From Phytopseudomonas argentinensis (lineage in GTDB: Bacteria; Pseudomonadota; Gammaproteobacteria; Pseudomonadales; Pseudomonadaceae), in NCBI RefSeq assembly GCF_900113905.1, contig NZ_FORC01000001.1, positions 1,238,060-1,302,059 of the forward strand: DNA of 64,000 bases. The letters are read 5' to 3'. Position numbers and translations under genes: made by a program. This document shows positions 10,689 to 21,745 of the stretch, piece by piece (position 1 is the stretch's first letter; each line of letters begins with the position of its first letter). A model generated the notes under the pieces. The model did not search any database, was not told where the DNA came from, and saw nothing but the letters and a program-made list of their open reading frames with translations.

Positions 10689-11324
10689 TCAATGCGGATG
10701 GTGGCTCTCGACCGCTGCACGCAGCGTGTCGATCAGCGCCTGAAGACGAGCGTGCTGCATCTTCATGGACGCCTTGTTGACGATCAGCCGCGAGCTGATG
10801 TGGGCGATCAGTTCCTGGGCTTCCAGGCCATTGGCCTTGAGCGTGTTGCCGGTGTCGACCACGTCGATGATCTTGTCGGCCAGGCCCACCAGCGGCGCCA
10901 GCTCCATTGAGCCATACAGCTTGATGATATCCACCTGACGGCCCTGCTCGGCGTAGTAGCGCTTGGCAACGTTGACGAACTTGGTGGCCACGCGCAGCCG
11001 GCCTTTCGGCTCGGGCGCGCCAACCGCACCGGCGGTCATCAACTTGCAGCGGGCGATACGCAGGTCCAGCGGCTCGTAGAGCCCCTGGCCGCCGTACTCG
11101 AGCAGCACGTCCTTGCCAGCGACGCCGAGGTCGGCGGCACCGTGCTCGACATAGGTCGGCACATCGGTGGCGCGCACGATCAGCAGGCGCACATCGTCCT
11201 GGGTGGTGGGGATGATCAGCTTGCGGCTCTTGTCCGGATTCTCGGTCGGCACGATGCCTGCCGCCGCCAGCAGCGGCAGGGTGTCGTCGAGGATACGGCC
11301 TTTGGACAGGGCAATGGTCAGCAT
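10689..11324 (-). CDS. hisG: ATP phosphoribosyltransferase, short form (HisG)
   Basis: First enzyme of histidine biosynthesis: it joins ATP and PRPP to give phosphoribosyl-ATP. At 211 residues it is the short form, lacking the C-terminal regulatory domain, and so needs HisZ, which is not in this window. Motifs include [10 protein letters not shown] at the N-terminus, [12 protein letters not shown], and the PRPP loop [16 protein letters not shown] near residues 156-171. It begins 4 bases after murA stops, so it is co-transcribed with murA and bolA. Confidence 0.97.
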   Translation of the reverse strand: MLTIALSKGRILDDTLPLLAAAGIVPTENPDKSRKLIIPTTQDDVRLLIVRATDVPTYVEHGAADLGVAGKDVLLEYGGQGLYEPLDLRIARCKLMTAGAVGAPEPKGRLRVATKFVNVAKRYYAEQGRQVDIIKLYGSMELAPLVGLADKIIDVVDTGNTLKANGLEAQELIAHISSRLIVNKASMKMQHARLQALIDTLRAAVESHHPH

Positions 11325-11328
11325 GTGG

Positions 11329-12609
<1,281 letters not shown>

Positions 12610-12849
12610 TCAGGAGCGCGCGGCCCAATCGGCACGGCTGAAGAATTTCATGCTCACGGCATGGATGCTGCCATCGGCGATCCAGGGATTGAGGTGAGCG
12701 TAGATCTGTTGCTGACGCTTGACCGGGCTAAGGCCGGCCAACTCGTCGCTGATCAGGTTGAGCTGGAAGTTGCAGCCTTCACCGTCGACCTCTACCTGTA
12801 CATCCGGCAGTTTGGTCTCCAAGAAACTTTTTACCTCAAGGGCCTGCAT
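12610..12849 (-). CDS. BolA/IbaG family protein
   Basis: Small protein of 79 residues, MQALEVKSFLETKLPD to ADWAARS, of the BolA/IbaG (YrbA) family. Members bind [2Fe-2S] clusters together with monothiol glutaredoxins and are linked to iron-sulfur trafficking or acid response. The invariant region around INPWIADGSIHAVSMKFF (here LNPWIADGSIHAVSMKFF) is present. I chose ATG at 12849 over the upstream TTG at 12855 because GAGG lies 6 bases before it. It is the first gene of the bolA-murA-hisGDC group; the corresponding P. aeruginosa gene is PA4451. Confidence 0.9.
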   Translation of the reverse strand: MQALEVKSFLETKLPDVQVEVDGEGCNFQLNLISDELAGLSPVKRQQQIYAHLNPWIADGSIHAVSMKFFSRADWAARS

Positions 12850-12988
12850 GCTCAACCTCGATCAACGTATTCAATAAGCGTGAACGTCGCCCGGCGACGC
12901 CTGTAATAAGCAGCACCATGGCCGACGCAGCGAGGCTGGCGCCATGGCGTCATCGCAAGGCCAGCGGACATGGGGCGGGCATCATACC

Positions 12989-13025
12989 AAAAAACGGCCG
13001 GCGGCGATTTTCCGCTTCAGCCGGC
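12989..13025 (-). terminator. Terminator of the mla operon
   Basis: On the minus strand two GCCGGC arms (13020-13025 and 12997-13002) enclose an inner GCG/CGC pair. They are followed by CG and six T (12989-12994). It lies 22 bases after mlaB, separating mla from the bolA-murA-his genes. Confidence 0.7.
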
Positions 13026-13047
13026 TGCGCTGCCTGCAGCCACTCGC

Positions 13048-13356
13048 TCAGACGGGCACCGGCAGCACGTGCTGCAACTCGCACACCTTGGCGATTCCGT
13101 TCATGTCCTGGGGCAGCTCGCGAACGCTTAGCGCCTTGCCAGCAGCCCGGGCGTCGCGCATGTAACAGAGCAGCAGCGACAGGCCGACGCTGCTGGACTT
13201 CTCGACGGCCGAGCAATCGATCACGCAACTGCTCGCCTGGGTGTCACGAATCAGCCGCCCGCCCTGCTCGCGCAGGGCCGGGCCGCTGTGGTGATCGAGA
13301 ACGCCGGAGAGCGCCAGAACGCCGGGCGCCTGTTCGACGATGGCCGCCGAACTCAC
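13048..13356 (-). CDS. mlaB: STAS-domain protein MlaB
   Basis: Cytoplasmic STAS-domain subunit of the MlaFEDB inner-membrane complex, needed for ATPase assembly in retrograde phospholipid transport that keeps the outer membrane asymmetric. The 102-residue sequence has the STAS core CVIDCSAVEKSSSVGLSLLL near residues 44-63. The Ser-Ser in EKSSSVG corresponds to the conserved functional position of the family. Its ATG overlaps the mlaC stop by 4 bases (ATGA). It is the last gene of the operon, before a terminator. Confidence 0.92.
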   Translation of the reverse strand: MSSAAIVEQAPGVLALSGVLDHHSGPALREQGGRLIRDTQASSCVIDCSAVEKSSSVGLSLLLCYMRDARAAGKALSVRELPQDMNGIAKVCELQHVLPVPV

Positions 13357-13988
13357 GACGTACCCCGCGCCTGGCGAGCCCTGGCAACGGTGTCGGCCCA
13401 GCTGTCGATGACCTTGTCGAGGTCGTTGCGGTTGTTCTGCATAGACTGGGCGAACTGGTCGCGGAACAGCTTGCCGACGTTGATGCCATTGATCACCACG
13501 TTGCGCAGCTTCCAGGTACCGTCCATCGCCACCATGGTGTACGACAGCGGGTACACGGTGCCCTTGCCGTCGCGAATTTCCATGTTCACCGAGGTGCGCT
13601 CGGCATTCGGCTTGCCGGAAGCGGGAATCACGCGGATATCCTGGTTGTTGTACTCCAGCAGCGCGTTGCCGTAGAACTGCATCAGGCTGCGCTTGAAGTT
13701 TTCCTGGAAGCGGGTCATCTGCTCGGGGGTGGCCTGGCGCGAATAACGCACCGTCATCACGCTGCGCGCGACGCCGTCGACATCCACCACCGGGCCAAGA
13801 ATTTCATTGAGCGAGTTGTAGAAGGCATCCGGATTCTTGCGGTACTCATCCTTGTTGGCCTTGAGATCGGCCAGCAGGGTGTCGGTGGTCTGTTGCACCA
13901 CTTCGTGGGCGGCAGGTGCGGCCACGGCCAGTAGCGGCAGAGCGGCCAGCAGGGCGACAAGGCTGTTGCGCAGGGTCTTGATCATCAT
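13353..13988 (-). CDS. mlaC: Periplasmic phospholipid-binding protein MlaC (Ttg2D)
   Basis: Soluble periplasmic carrier that shuttles phospholipid between the outer-membrane MlaA complex and inner-membrane MlaFEDB. I prefer ATG at 13988 (211 residues) because GAGGT lies 6-7 bases upstream; an in-frame ATG at 14000 overlaps the mlaD stop and would add four residues. The signal peptide is MMIKTLRNSLVALLAALPLLAVA. The Tol_Tol_Ttg2 domain fills the rest, with VDVDGVARSVMTVRYSR and a conserved VINGINVGKLFRDQF near the C-terminus. The gene is called ttg2D in P. putida solvent-tolerance work. Confidence 0.94.
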   Translation of the reverse strand: MMIKTLRNSLVALLAALPLLAVAAPAAHEVVQQTTDTLLADLKANKDEYRKNPDAFYNSLNEILGPVVDVDGVARSVMTVRYSRQATPEQMTRFQENFKRSLMQFYGNALLEYNNQDIRVIPASGKPNAERTSVNMEIRDGKGTVYPLSYTMVAMDGTWKLRNVVINGINVGKLFRDQFAQSMQNNRNDLDKVIDSWADTVARARQARGTS

Positions 13989-13996
13989 CGGGTACC

Positions 13997-14470
13997 TCAT
14001 TGGCTTTCCTGGTCTTTGTTCACCGAATTGAGCAAGAACTTGCCAATCAGGTCTTCAAGCACCAGGGAAGATTGGGTGTCGTGGATGGTTCCACCATCGG
14101 CCAGCAACTCCTCGTCGCCGCCAACGCTGATACCCACGTACTTTTCACCGAGCAGACCAGCGGTCAGGATCGATGCGGTGGAGTCCACCGGAAGATTGTC
14201 GACAGCGCTGTCGAGTTCCATCGTTACGCGCCCGGTGTAGCTGTCGCGATCCAGATCGATCGCAGTGACACGACCGATATTGACGCCCGCCATGGTCACC
14301 TTGGCGCGTACCGTGAGGCCGGCAATATTGTCGAAATGGGCGTACACCTTGTAGGTATCGACGTTGTTGCCAGGCGCCAGACCACTGACCCGCAGCGCCA
14401 GCAGCAGCAGGGCCAGCAAGCCGGCCAGCAGGAACAGGCCGACACCGATTTCCATCGTGCGGTTTTGCAT
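13997..14470 (-). CDS. mlaD: MCE-domain lipid transport protein MlaD
   Basis: Inner-membrane-anchored MCE protein forming the hexameric ring through which MlaFEDB handles phospholipid. The 157-residue sequence has an N-terminal transmembrane helix (IGVGLFLLAGLLALLLLALRV, about 8-28). One MCE domain follows (VYAHFDNIAGLTVRAKVTMAGVNIG, then GLLGEKYVGI). The start overlaps the mlaE stop by one base. The length matches the short single-MCE MlaD of other pseudomonads. Confidence 0.96.
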   Translation of the reverse strand: MQNRTMEIGVGLFLLAGLLALLLLALRVSGLAPGNNVDTYKVYAHFDNIAGLTVRAKVTMAGVNIGRVTAIDLDRDSYTGRVTMELDSAVDNLPVDSTASILTAGLLGEKYVGISVGGDEELLADGGTIHDTQSSLVLEDLIGKFLLNSVNKDQESQ

Positions 14471-15267
14471 CAGAAATCTCCAAACATCAAAGCGGTCAGA
14501 ATGAAGTCCAGCCCGAGTACGGCCAGCGAGGCATACACCACGGTGCGAGTGGTCGCACGGCTGATGCCTTCGGAAGTGGGTTCGCAGTCATAGCCCTGGA
14601 ACACGGCGATCCAGGTCACCACGAAGGCGAAGACCAGGCTCTTGATCACGCCGTTGAGCACGTCTTCGCGGAATGAAACACTGTTCTGCATATTGGCCCA
14701 GAACGAGCCCTCGTAGACCCCCAGCCAATCGACAGCGACCATCGCGCCGCCCCAGATACCCACCACGCTGAAGATCATCGCCAGCAGCGGCATGGAGATG
14801 AAGCCGGCCCACAAGCGCGGCGCGACGATGTGCTTGAGCGGGTCGACGCCGATCATCGCCAGGCTCGACAGCTGCTCGGTGGACTTCATGTTACCGATCT
14901 CGGCGGTCAGCGCCGAGCCGGCACGCCCAGCGAACAACAGCGCGGTGACCACCGGCCCCAGCTCGCGCAACAGGGTCAGGGCGACCATCTGCCCCACCGC
15001 CTGCTCGGAGCCGTACTTGGCCAGAATGCTGAAGCCCTGCAGCGACAACACCATGCCGATGAACACCCCCGACACCACGATGATCGCCAGGGACAGCACG
15101 CCCACCGAATACAACTGCTTGATCAACAGTTGCAGGCCGTTGCCAGAGGTGCCGCGGCCAAACAACGCGCGCAGCAGGAAGATCGTCGAACGCCCCAGCG
15201 CGGCGACCACATCGATACCCGCCCGCCCGAACAGGCGAACGCGTTCGAGTGAAGATGTCCTGCGCAT
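14470..15267 (-). CDS. mlaE: Phospholipid transport permease MlaE
   Basis: Integral inner-membrane permease (MlaE/DUF140 family), 265 residues, transmembrane component of the MlaFEDB complex. Characteristic features are an amphipathic N-terminus, [41 protein letters not shown] and five or so hydrophobic helices ending in [13 protein letters not shown]. It is translationally coupled to mlaF upstream (one-base overlap) and mlaD downstream. Confidence 0.97.
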   Translation of the reverse strand: MRRTSSLERVRLFGRAGIDVVAALGRSTIFLLRALFGRGTSGNGLQLLIKQLYSVGVLSLAIIVVSGVFIGMVLSLQGFSILAKYGSEQAVGQMVALTLLRELGPVVTALLFAGRAGSALTAEIGNMKSTEQLSSLAMIGVDPLKHIVAPRLWAGFISMPLLAMIFSVVGIWGGAMVAVDWLGVYEGSFWANMQNSVSFREDVLNGVIKSLVFAFVVTWIAVFQGYDCEPTSEGISRATTRTVVYASLAVLGLDFILTALMFGDF

Positions 15268-16076
15268 CAGCGCCCTCCCAGAAGATCGTCGTGGTAATTC
15301 GGCGCTTGAAAATGGAAGGGAACCGGGCCGTCTGGCGTTCCCTGCATGAATTGACGCACCCGGGGATTATCCGAGTCACGCAGTTCGGCCGGCGTGCCCT
15401 GGCCCAGTACCTGGCTGTCGCCCACCACATAGATGTAGTCAGCGATGCTGGCTGTCTCGGCCAGGTCATGTGAAACCACGATGCTGGTGATGCCCAAGGC
15501 ATCGTTGAGCAGGCGAATCAGTCGCACCAGCACGCCCATGGCGATCGGGTCCTGACCGACGAACGGCTCGTCATACATGAGGATCTGCGGATCCAGGGCA
15601 ATGGCCCGCGCCAAGGCGACGCGGCGTTTCATACCGCCGGACAGCTCATCAGGCATCAGCTCGATGGCGCCACGCAAGCCAACGGCCTGCAGCTTCATCA
15701 GAACAATGTCACGAATCATTTCTTCGGGCAGCTGGGTATGCACGCGCAGCGGAAAGGCCACGTTCTCGAACACGTCGAGGTCGGTGAACAAGGCACCGCT
15801 CTGGAACAACACCCCCATCTGCTTGCGCATGTCGAACAGCTCGCTGCGCGACAGATCCGGCAGGTTCAGGCCATTGACACGGATTTCCCCGCCACTCGGG
15901 CGCAGCTCGGCCGCGATCAGCCGCAACAGGGTGGTCTTGCCACAGCCGGACGGCCCCATGATCCCGGTGACCTTGCCCCGCGGGATGCAGATGTCGACGT
16001 TCTTGAAGATGTGTCGCTCGCCGCGCTGAAAACTTACGTTCTTAAGCTCGACCGCGTACTGATTTTCCGCGCTCAT
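15267..16076 (-). CDS. mlaF: ATP-binding protein MlaF
   Basis: ABC-type ATPase of 269 residues powering Mla phospholipid transport on the cytoplasmic face of the inner membrane. Walker [10 protein letters not shown] is at residues 41-49, the signature LSGGMKRR near 145 and Walker [11 protein letters not shown] near 166. The signature has Met where many ABC proteins have Gln, which is usual for MlaF. It is the first gene of mlaFEDCB and is divergent from kdsD across a 242-base spacer. Confidence 0.97.
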   Translation of the reverse strand: MSAENQYAVELKNVSFQRGERHIFKNVDICIPRGKVTGIMGPSGCGKTTLLRLIAAELRPSGGEIRVNGLNLPDLSRSELFDMRKQMGVLFQSGALFTDLDVFENVAFPLRVHTQLPEEMIRDIVLMKLQAVGLRGAIELMPDELSGGMKRRVALARAIALDPQILMYDEPFVGQDPIAMGVLVRLIRLLNDALGITSIVVSHDLAETASIADYIYVVGDSQVLGQGTPAELRDSDNPRVRQFMQGTPDGPVPFHFQAPNYHDDLLGGR

Positions 16077-16278
16077 CGGAACTCCATTGCGTACTGCCTT
16101 CCTAATCAGACGCCCGGCATCGGGATAAGGGCACTACCGTTGGCCCCTCAAAACGGCTGCGGACTATAGCATTTGCATATTTGCCCGCCAAAGCCGGGCA
16201 GCACCGGTGTTCAGGGTTGTGACAGCTTTGCCATTTACAGGCCAGAGCATGAATGATGAGTCCAGAGGGCTTTCCCGC

Positions 16279-16284
16279 TATAAT
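16279..16284 (+). promoter_or_regulatory. Candidate -10 element of the kdsD operon
   Basis: A perfect TATAAT lies 35 bases before the kdsD ATG. The -35 region at optimal spacing is poor, so this is tentative. Confidence 0.4.
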
Positions 16285-16318
16285 CCCCGTCTTTTTCGTC
16301 GAGCAGTCCAAGCCGAGC

Positions 16319-17293
16319 ATGAACCAGACCCGCGACCTGATTGATTCCGCACAGCGCACCATCCGCCTTGAGATCGAGGCCGTGCAGGAGCTGCTGCCCC
16401 GTATCGACGCCAACTTCGTCAAGGCCTGCGAGCTGATTCTGGCCAGCAAGGGCCGCGTGGTGGTGGTGGGCATGGGCAAGTCCGGGCATATCGGTAACAA
16501 GATCGCCGCGACCCTGGCCAGCACCGGCACCACGGCGTTCTTCGTGCACCCGGCCGAAGCCAGCCACGGTGACATGGGCATGATCACCCGCGATGACGTG
16601 GTACTGGCACTCTCCAACTCGGGTTCCACCGCCGAGATCGTCACCCTTCTGCCATTGATCAAGCGCCTCGGCATCACCCTGATCAGCATGACCGGCAACC
16701 CCGAGTCGCCGCTGTCCAAGGCCGCCGAAGTCAACCTCGACACCCGGGTGGCCAAGGAAGCCTGCCCACTCAATCTGGCGCCCACCTCGTCGACCACCGC
16801 CTCGCTGGTACTGGGTGATGCACTGGCCATCGCTCTGCTCGAAGCTCGTGGTTTCACCGCCGAAGACTTCGCCTTCTCCCATCCCGGCGGTGCCTTGGGT
16901 CGCCGCCTGCTGCTCAAGGTCGAGAACGTCATGCACGCCGGCGCCAGCCTGCCCCAGGTCAAGCGCGGCACCAGCCTGCGTGACGCACTGCTGGAAATGA
17001 CCCAGAAAGGCCTGGGCATGACCGCCGTGCTGGAGAACGATGGCAAGCTGGCCGGCATATTCACCGACGGCGACCTGCGTCGGGCCCTGGACAAAGGCAT
17101 CGACGTACGCGATGCACGCATCGACGAGGTCATGACCCCCCACGGCAAGACCGCCCGCGCCGACATGCTCGCCGCCGAGGCGCTGAAGATCATGGAAGAC
17201 AACAAGATCAGCGCGTTGGTGGTGATCGATGCCAGCGGGCGCCCGGTAGGCGCCTTCAACCTGGGTGACCTGCTACGCGCGGGGGTAATGTGA
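16319..17293 (+). CDS. kdsD: Arabinose-5-phosphate isomerase (KdsD)
   Basis: Isomerises ribulose 5-phosphate to arabinose 5-phosphate, the precursor of Kdo in lipopolysaccharide. ATG at 16319 gives 324 residues starting MNQTRDLIDSAQ, close to the family length of 328; the longer frame from 16253 lies across the promoter region. An N-terminal SIS domain (VVVVGMGKSGHIGNKIAATLAS, then ALSNSGSTAEIV) is followed by tandem CBS domains from about residue 205. It heads a kdsD-kdsC-lptC-lptA-lptB run, overlapping kdsC by one base. Confidence 0.96.
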   Translation: MNQTRDLIDSAQRTIRLEIEAVQELLPRIDANFVKACELILASKGRVVVVGMGKSGHIGNKIAATLASTGTTAFFVHPAEASHGDMGMITRDDVVLALSNSGSTAEIVTLLPLIKRLGITLISMTGNPESPLSKAAEVNLDTRVAKEACPLNLAPTSSTTASLVLGDALAIALLEARGFTAEDFAFSHPGGALGRRLLLKVENVMHAGASLPQVKRGTSLRDALLEMTQKGLGMTAVLENDGKLAGIFTDGDLRRALDKGIDVRDARIDEVMTPHGKTARADMLAAEALKIMEDNKISALVVIDASGRPVGAFNLGDLLRAGVM

Positions 17294-17814
17294 TGAACGA
17301 TCTTCTGCAACGCACCCATGCCATCAAACTGGCGATCTTCGATGTCGATGGCGTGCTGACCGACGGCAAGCTGTATTTCCTGGTAGACGGCAGCGAATTC
17401 AAGACCTTCAACACGCTCGATGGTCAGGGCATCAAGATGCTCATCAACTCCGGCGTGCGTACGGCGATCATCAGCGGCCGCAAGACCCCGGTGGTCGAGC
17501 GCCGCGCACAGAACCTCGGCATCCAGCACCTGTACCAGGGCCGCGAAGACAAACTCGACGTGCTCGACGAGCTGCTCGCCGAGCTGGGCCTGACTTATGA
17601 GCAGGTCGCTTATCTGGGTGACGACCTGCCGGATCTACCAGTGATCCGCCGGGTCGGCCTGGGCATGGCAGTGGCCAGCGCCAACGAATTCGTACGTGAG
17701 CATGCACACGGCGTGACCCTGGCGCGCGGCGGCGAAGGCGCCGCCCGTGAGTTCTGTGAACTGATCATGCGCGGACAGGGCACGCTCGATGCCGCCCAGT
17801 CCGTCTACCTATAG
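17293..17814 (+). CDS. kdsC: 3-deoxy-D-manno-octulosonate 8-phosphate phosphatase (KdsC)
   Basis: HAD-superfamily phosphatase of 173 residues that removes phosphate from Kdo-8-phosphate to give Kdo. The catalytic DxD motif is FDVDGVLTDG with Asp17 and Asp19. The family loop GQGIKMLINSGVRTAIISGRK follows, and GDDLPDLPV carries the metal-binding aspartates. The short length without a cap domain fits the tetrameric KdsC class. I chose ATG at 17293, one base into the kdsD stop codon, rather than the GTG at 17290. Confidence 0.96.
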   Translation: MNDLLQRTHAIKLAIFDVDGVLTDGKLYFLVDGSEFKTFNTLDGQGIKMLINSGVRTAIISGRKTPVVERRAQNLGIQHLYQGREDKLDVLDELLAELGLTYEQVAYLGDDLPDLPVIRRVGLGMAVASANEFVREHAHGVTLARGGEGAAREFCELIMRGQGTLDAAQSVYL

Positions 17815-17823
17815 GGCCTGCCG

Positions 17824-18393
17824 ATGCTGCGCAAATACCTCACTCCCGTCCTGCTGACCTTCGGCGCACTGCTGGTGGTGGCGGCTGGCTACTGGAACAT
17901 CAATCCAGACAGCTTCTCCAGCGCCCCGCAGCATACCGGCCCGGACAACCCCATCGATTTCTACGCGATCAATGCACGCAGCGTGCAGTACCTGCCCGAC
18001 GGCCGGGTGCAGAACGACATGACCAGCGAGCGACTCGAACACGTGCAGAGCAGCGACACCACCCTGCTGACGGAGCCGCGCATGAACCTGTTCCGCGGCA
18101 CCGAGCTGCCCTGGAAGGTACGCAGCGCCCGCGGTGAAGTCGGCCCCGACGGCAACGAGGTCGAACTGATCGACCAGGTACGCGTCGAGCGCACGGACGA
18201 AAAGGGCCGCCCCACTATACTCACCACCAGCCGCCTGACCGTATTCCCACAGAAGGAATATGCGCAGACCCAGCAAGCCGTTAGAATCGACGCGGCCAAT
18301 GGGGTGACCACGGCACAAGGAATGAAAGCGTACTTGAATGACGGCAGGATGATCCTGCAGTCCAACGTAAGAGGCCAGCATGAGGTTCGTTAA
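17824..18393 (+). CDS. lptC: LPS transport protein LptC
   Basis: Bitopic inner-membrane protein of 189 residues that receives LPS from the LptB2FG transporter and hands it to periplasmic LptA. A single N-terminal transmembrane helix (LTPVLLTFGALLVVAAGYW, about 6-24) precedes a periplasmic beta-jellyroll domain of the YrbK/LptC family. Motifs include PDGRVQNDMTSERLEHV and ARGEVGPDGNEVELIDQVRV. The 3' end overlaps lptA by 14 bases, indicating coupled translation. Confidence 0.93.
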   Translation: MLRKYLTPVLLTFGALLVVAAGYWNINPDSFSSAPQHTGPDNPIDFYAINARSVQYLPDGRVQNDMTSERLEHVQSSDTTLLTEPRMNLFRGTELPWKVRSARGEVGPDGNEVELIDQVRVERTDEKGRPTILTTSRLTVFPQKEYAQTQQAVRIDAANGVTTAQGMKAYLNDGRMILQSNVRGQHEVR

Positions 18394-18928
18394 AACCCTC
18401 CCCCTACTTCTAAGCCTCGGCGCCACGCTAGGAAGCGTAAGCGCCTGGGCTCTGCCGAGTGACCGCGACCAACCGATCCGCGTGCAGGCCGACAGCGCTG
18501 AACTGGACGACAAACAAGGCGTAGCCGTGTACCGCGGCGATGTAGTCATCACCCAGGGCACCATGAAGATCACCGGCGATACCGTGACCATCACCCAGAA
18601 TGCCCAGGGCGAAGTCGATGTATTCACCTCGGTGGGCAAACCGGCCTATTACGAGCAGAAGCCGGCGGTCGACAAGCAGATCGTCAAGGCCTACGGCCTG
18701 ACCATCCAATACTTCGCTGCCAACGAGCGCATCGTGCTGATCGACCAGGCCAAGGTCGTCCAGGAAGGCAACACCTTCGAAGGCGAGAAGATCGTCTACG
18801 ACACCCGCCGCCAGATCGTCAACGCGGGTCGGGCCACCGGCACCAACGTGTCGAGCCCACGACCGCGTATCGACATGGTGATCCAGCCGCAGAAGAAAGC
18901 GGCCCCCGCTGCCGAGCAGGGTCAATAA
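18380..18928 (+). CDS. lptA: LPS transport periplasmic protein LptA (LptH)
   Basis: Periplasmic bridge protein of 182 residues that oligomerises into a groove carrying LPS from LptC to outer-membrane LptD; it is called LptH in P. aeruginosa. A signal peptide ([24 protein letters not shown]) is followed by the OstA-like fold, with [29 protein letters not shown] and [18 protein letters not shown]. It lies within the kds-lpt operon, 2 bases before lptB. Confidence 0.95.
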   Translation: MRFVKTLPLLLSLGATLGSVSAWALPSDRDQPIRVQADSAELDDKQGVAVYRGDVVITQGTMKITGDTVTITQNAQGEVDVFTSVGKPAYYEQKPAVDKQIVKAYGLTIQYFAANERIVLIDQAKVVQEGNTFEGEKIVYDTRRQIVNAGRATGTNVSSPRPRIDMVIQPQKKAAPAAEQGQ

Positions 18929-18930
18929 CC

Positions 18931-19656
<726 letters not shown>

Positions 19657-19684
19657 CGGATACTCCTCGATGCCTCTTGCAAAC

Positions 19685-19728
19685 GCCTGTTACCGCTGCG
19701 GTGTTGCCGCAACGAAATGGTAACAGGC
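19685..19728. other. Perfect 10-base inverted repeat downstream of lptB
   Basis: GCCTGTTACC (19685-19694) and GGTAACAGGC (19719-19728) flank 24 bases that contain an inner GCGG/CCGC hairpin. It lies 28 bases after the lptB stop and 28 bases before the rpoN -10 element. It could be a terminator without a T-tract, or an operator. Confidence 0.6.
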
Positions 19729-19755
19729 CCTAGGCAAAGGGCTTGGATTCAGGCA

Positions 19756-19761
19756 TATAAT
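19756..19761 (+). promoter_or_regulatory. Candidate -10 element of rpoN
   Basis: Perfect TATAAT 65 bases before the rpoN ATG. No good -35 hexamer is seen at 17 bases upstream. The predicted transcript start falls just before the tetraloop hairpin at 19774. Confidence 0.45.
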
Positions 19762-19773
19762 TTGCTTCCTAGT

Positions 19774-19787
19774 GGCGCTTCGGCGCC
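19774..19787 (+). other. UUCG tetraloop hairpin in the rpoN leader
   Basis: GGCGC-TTCG-GCGCC forms a very stable hairpin that would lie near the 5' end of the rpoN transcript, where it may protect the RNA from degradation. Confidence 0.6.
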
Positions 19788-19826
19788 CTGTCGTGGATTA
19801 CGTACAGACGCCGGATAAGGTCTGCA

Positions 19827-21335
19827 ATGAAACCATCGCTAGTCCTGAAAATGGGCCAGCAGCTGACGATGACACCGCAGCTGCAACAAGCCATTCGCCT
19901 GCTCCAACTGTCCACCCTGGATCTGCAACAGGAAATCCAGGAGGCACTGGAATCCAACCCGATGCTGGAGCGCCAGGAAGAAGGCGAAGACTTCGACAAC
20001 TCGGATCCCATGGCCGATGGCGCGGAGAGCGCGACCGCGACGGCAGCAAAGGAAGAAACCTTTCAGGAATCGAGCTTCCAGGAAAATACCCAGACCGTCG
20101 ACAACCTCGAAGAGGGCGAATGGGGCGAGCGCATTCCCAACGAGCTGCCCGTCGATACCGCCTGGGAAGACATCTACCAGACCAGCGCCAGCAGCCTGCC
20201 CAGCAACGACGATGACGAGTGGGACTTCACCACCCGCACCTCTTCGGGCGAGAGCCTGCAGAGCCACATGCTCTGGCAACTCAACCTGGCGCCGATGTCC
20301 GACAAGGACCGGCTGATCGCCGTCACCCTGATCGACTGCATCAACGACCAGGGCTATCTGGAAGAGACTCTCGACGAGATCGTCGAATCCTTCGACCCGG
20401 AGCTGGATGTCGAGCTGGATGAAGTCGAGGCCGTGCTACGCCGCATCCAGCAGTTCGAGCCCTCCGGCATCGGCGCCCGCGACCTGCGCGAGTGCCTGCT
20501 CCTGCAACTACGCCAGCTGCCGACTGCCACACCCTGGCTGAGCGAGGCGCTGCGCCTGACGAGCGACTATCTGGACCTGCTCGGCAACCGTGACTACGCC
20601 CAGCTGATGCGCCGCATGAAGCTCAAGGAAGACGAGCTGCGCCCGATCATCGAGCTGATCCAGAGCCTCAACCCCAGGCCCGGCTCGCAGATAGAATCCA
20701 GCGAACCCGAGTACGTGGTGCCGGATGTGATCGTGCGCAAGCATAACGATCGCTGGCTGGTGGAACTCAACCAAGAGGCCATGCCGCGCTTGCGCGTCAA
20801 TGCCCAATACGCCGGTTTCGTGAAACGTGCCGACTCCAGCGCCGACAACACCTTCATGCGCAATCAGCTGCAGGAGGCGCGCTGGTTCATCAAGAGCCTG
20901 CAGAGCCGCAACGAAACGCTGATGAAGGTCGCCACGCAGATAGTCGAACACCAGCGCGGCTTCCTCGATTACGGCGACGAAGCCATGAAGCCGCTGGTGC
21001 TGCACGACATCGCCGAGGCGGTAGGCATGCACGAATCGACCATTTCGCGGGTCACCACCCAGAAGTACATGCATACGCCACGCGGTATTTACGAGCTGAA
21101 ATACTTCTTTTCCAGCCACGTCAGCACCTCCGAAGGCGGCGAATGTTCGTCGACCGCGATCCGCGCCATCATCAAAAAACTGGTCGCTGCGGAAAATGCG
21201 AAAAAGCCATTGAGCGACAGCAAGATCGCTGGTTTACTGGAAGCACAGGGCATTCAAGTGGCGCGCCGCACAGTCGCCAAATACCGTGAATCGCTCGGTA
21301 TAGCGCCTTCGAGCGAACGCAAGAGACTGATGTAG
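19827..21335 (+). CDS. rpoN: RNA polymerase sigma-54 factor (RpoN)
   Basis: Alternative sigma factor of 502 residues that recognises -24/-12 promoters and needs AAA+ activators. It controls nitrogen metabolism, motility and other functions in Pseudomonas. Region I ([29 protein letters not shown]) binds activators; an acidic region II follows at about 50-115. The C-terminal RpoN box is [10 protein letters not shown] near residues 482-491. It begins the conserved rpoN-hpf-ptsN-rapZ-ptsO cluster. Confidence 0.98.
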   Translation: MKPSLVLKMGQQLTMTPQLQQAIRLLQLSTLDLQQEIQEALESNPMLERQEEGEDFDNSDPMADGAESATATAAKEETFQESSFQENTQTVDNLEEGEWGERIPNELPVDTAWEDIYQTSASSLPSNDDDEWDFTTRTSSGESLQSHMLWQLNLAPMSDKDRLIAVTLIDCINDQGYLEETLDEIVESFDPELDVELDEVEAVLRRIQQFEPSGIGARDLRECLLLQLRQLPTATPWLSEALRLTSDYLDLLGNRDYAQLMRRMKLKEDELRPIIELIQSLNPRPGSQIESSEPEYVVPDVIVRKHNDRWLVELNQEAMPRLRVNAQYAGFVKRADSSADNTFMRNQLQEARWFIKSLQSRNETLMKVATQIVEHQRGFLDYGDEAMKPLVLHDIAEAVGMHESTISRVTTQKYMHTPRGIYELKYFFSSHVSTSEGGECSSTAIRAIIKKLVAAENAKKPLSDSKIAGLLEAQGIQVARRTVAKYRESLGIAPSSERKRLM

Positions 21336-21374
21336 GGCGCCCTTGTAGCGAAAGCTGAGCCCCGGTGTTCCTGC

Positions 21375-21393
21375 GGCAGGTTCAATACCTGCC
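21375..21393 (+). other. Hairpin between rpoN and hpf
   Basis: GGCAGGT (21375-21381) and ACCTGCC (21387-21393) form a 7-base stem with loop TCAAT. No T-tract follows, so it may be a processing or partial attenuation site in the rpoN-hpf transcript. Confidence 0.5.
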
Positions 21394-21422
21394 ACTCACA
21401 CACGGCAACAAGGAGAAGCGGT

Positions 21423-21731
21423 ATGCAAGTCAACATCAGTGGGCACCAGCTGGATGTGACAGACGCACTACGCAGCTACATCGAAGAAAAGCTCGGGCGG
21501 CTCGAGCGGCACTTCGACAAGATCACCAATGTGCAGGTCATTCTGGAGGTCGAGAAGCTCAAGCAGAAAGTCGAAGCCACCTTGCACATCGCCGGCGGTG
21601 AAGTGGTAGCCAATGCCGAGCATGACGACATGTACGCAGCCATTGATCTATTGACCGACAAACTCGATCGCCAACTTATCAAGCACAAGGAAAAACAGCT
21701 CGATCGTCAGCAGGGCGCAATGGCCCGCTGA
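21423..21731 (+). CDS. hpf: Ribosome hibernation promoting factor, short form (HPF)
   Basis: Protein of 102 residues, MQVNISGHQLDVTDALRSYI to GAMAR, that binds the 30S decoding region and promotes inactive ribosome dimers in stationary phase. Its length matches the short HPF of gamma-proteobacteria, without the dimerising C-terminal domain. The start is supported by AAGGAG 7 bases upstream. The position directly after rpoN is conserved in many proteobacteria. Confidence 0.95.
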   Translation: MQVNISGHQLDVTDALRSYIEEKLGRLERHFDKITNVQVILEVEKLKQKVEATLHIAGGEVVANAEHDDMYAAIDLLTDKLDRQLIKHKEKQLDRQQGAMAR

Positions 21732-21745
21732 GTCGTCCTTCTCCT

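Noticed and set aside
12950..13228. 92-codon minus ORF between bolA and mlaB
   Set aside because: Overlaps mlaB in another frame and spans the mla terminator.
16102..17529. 475-codon minus-strand ORF
   Set aside because: Antisense to kdsD and kdsC; no domain seen.
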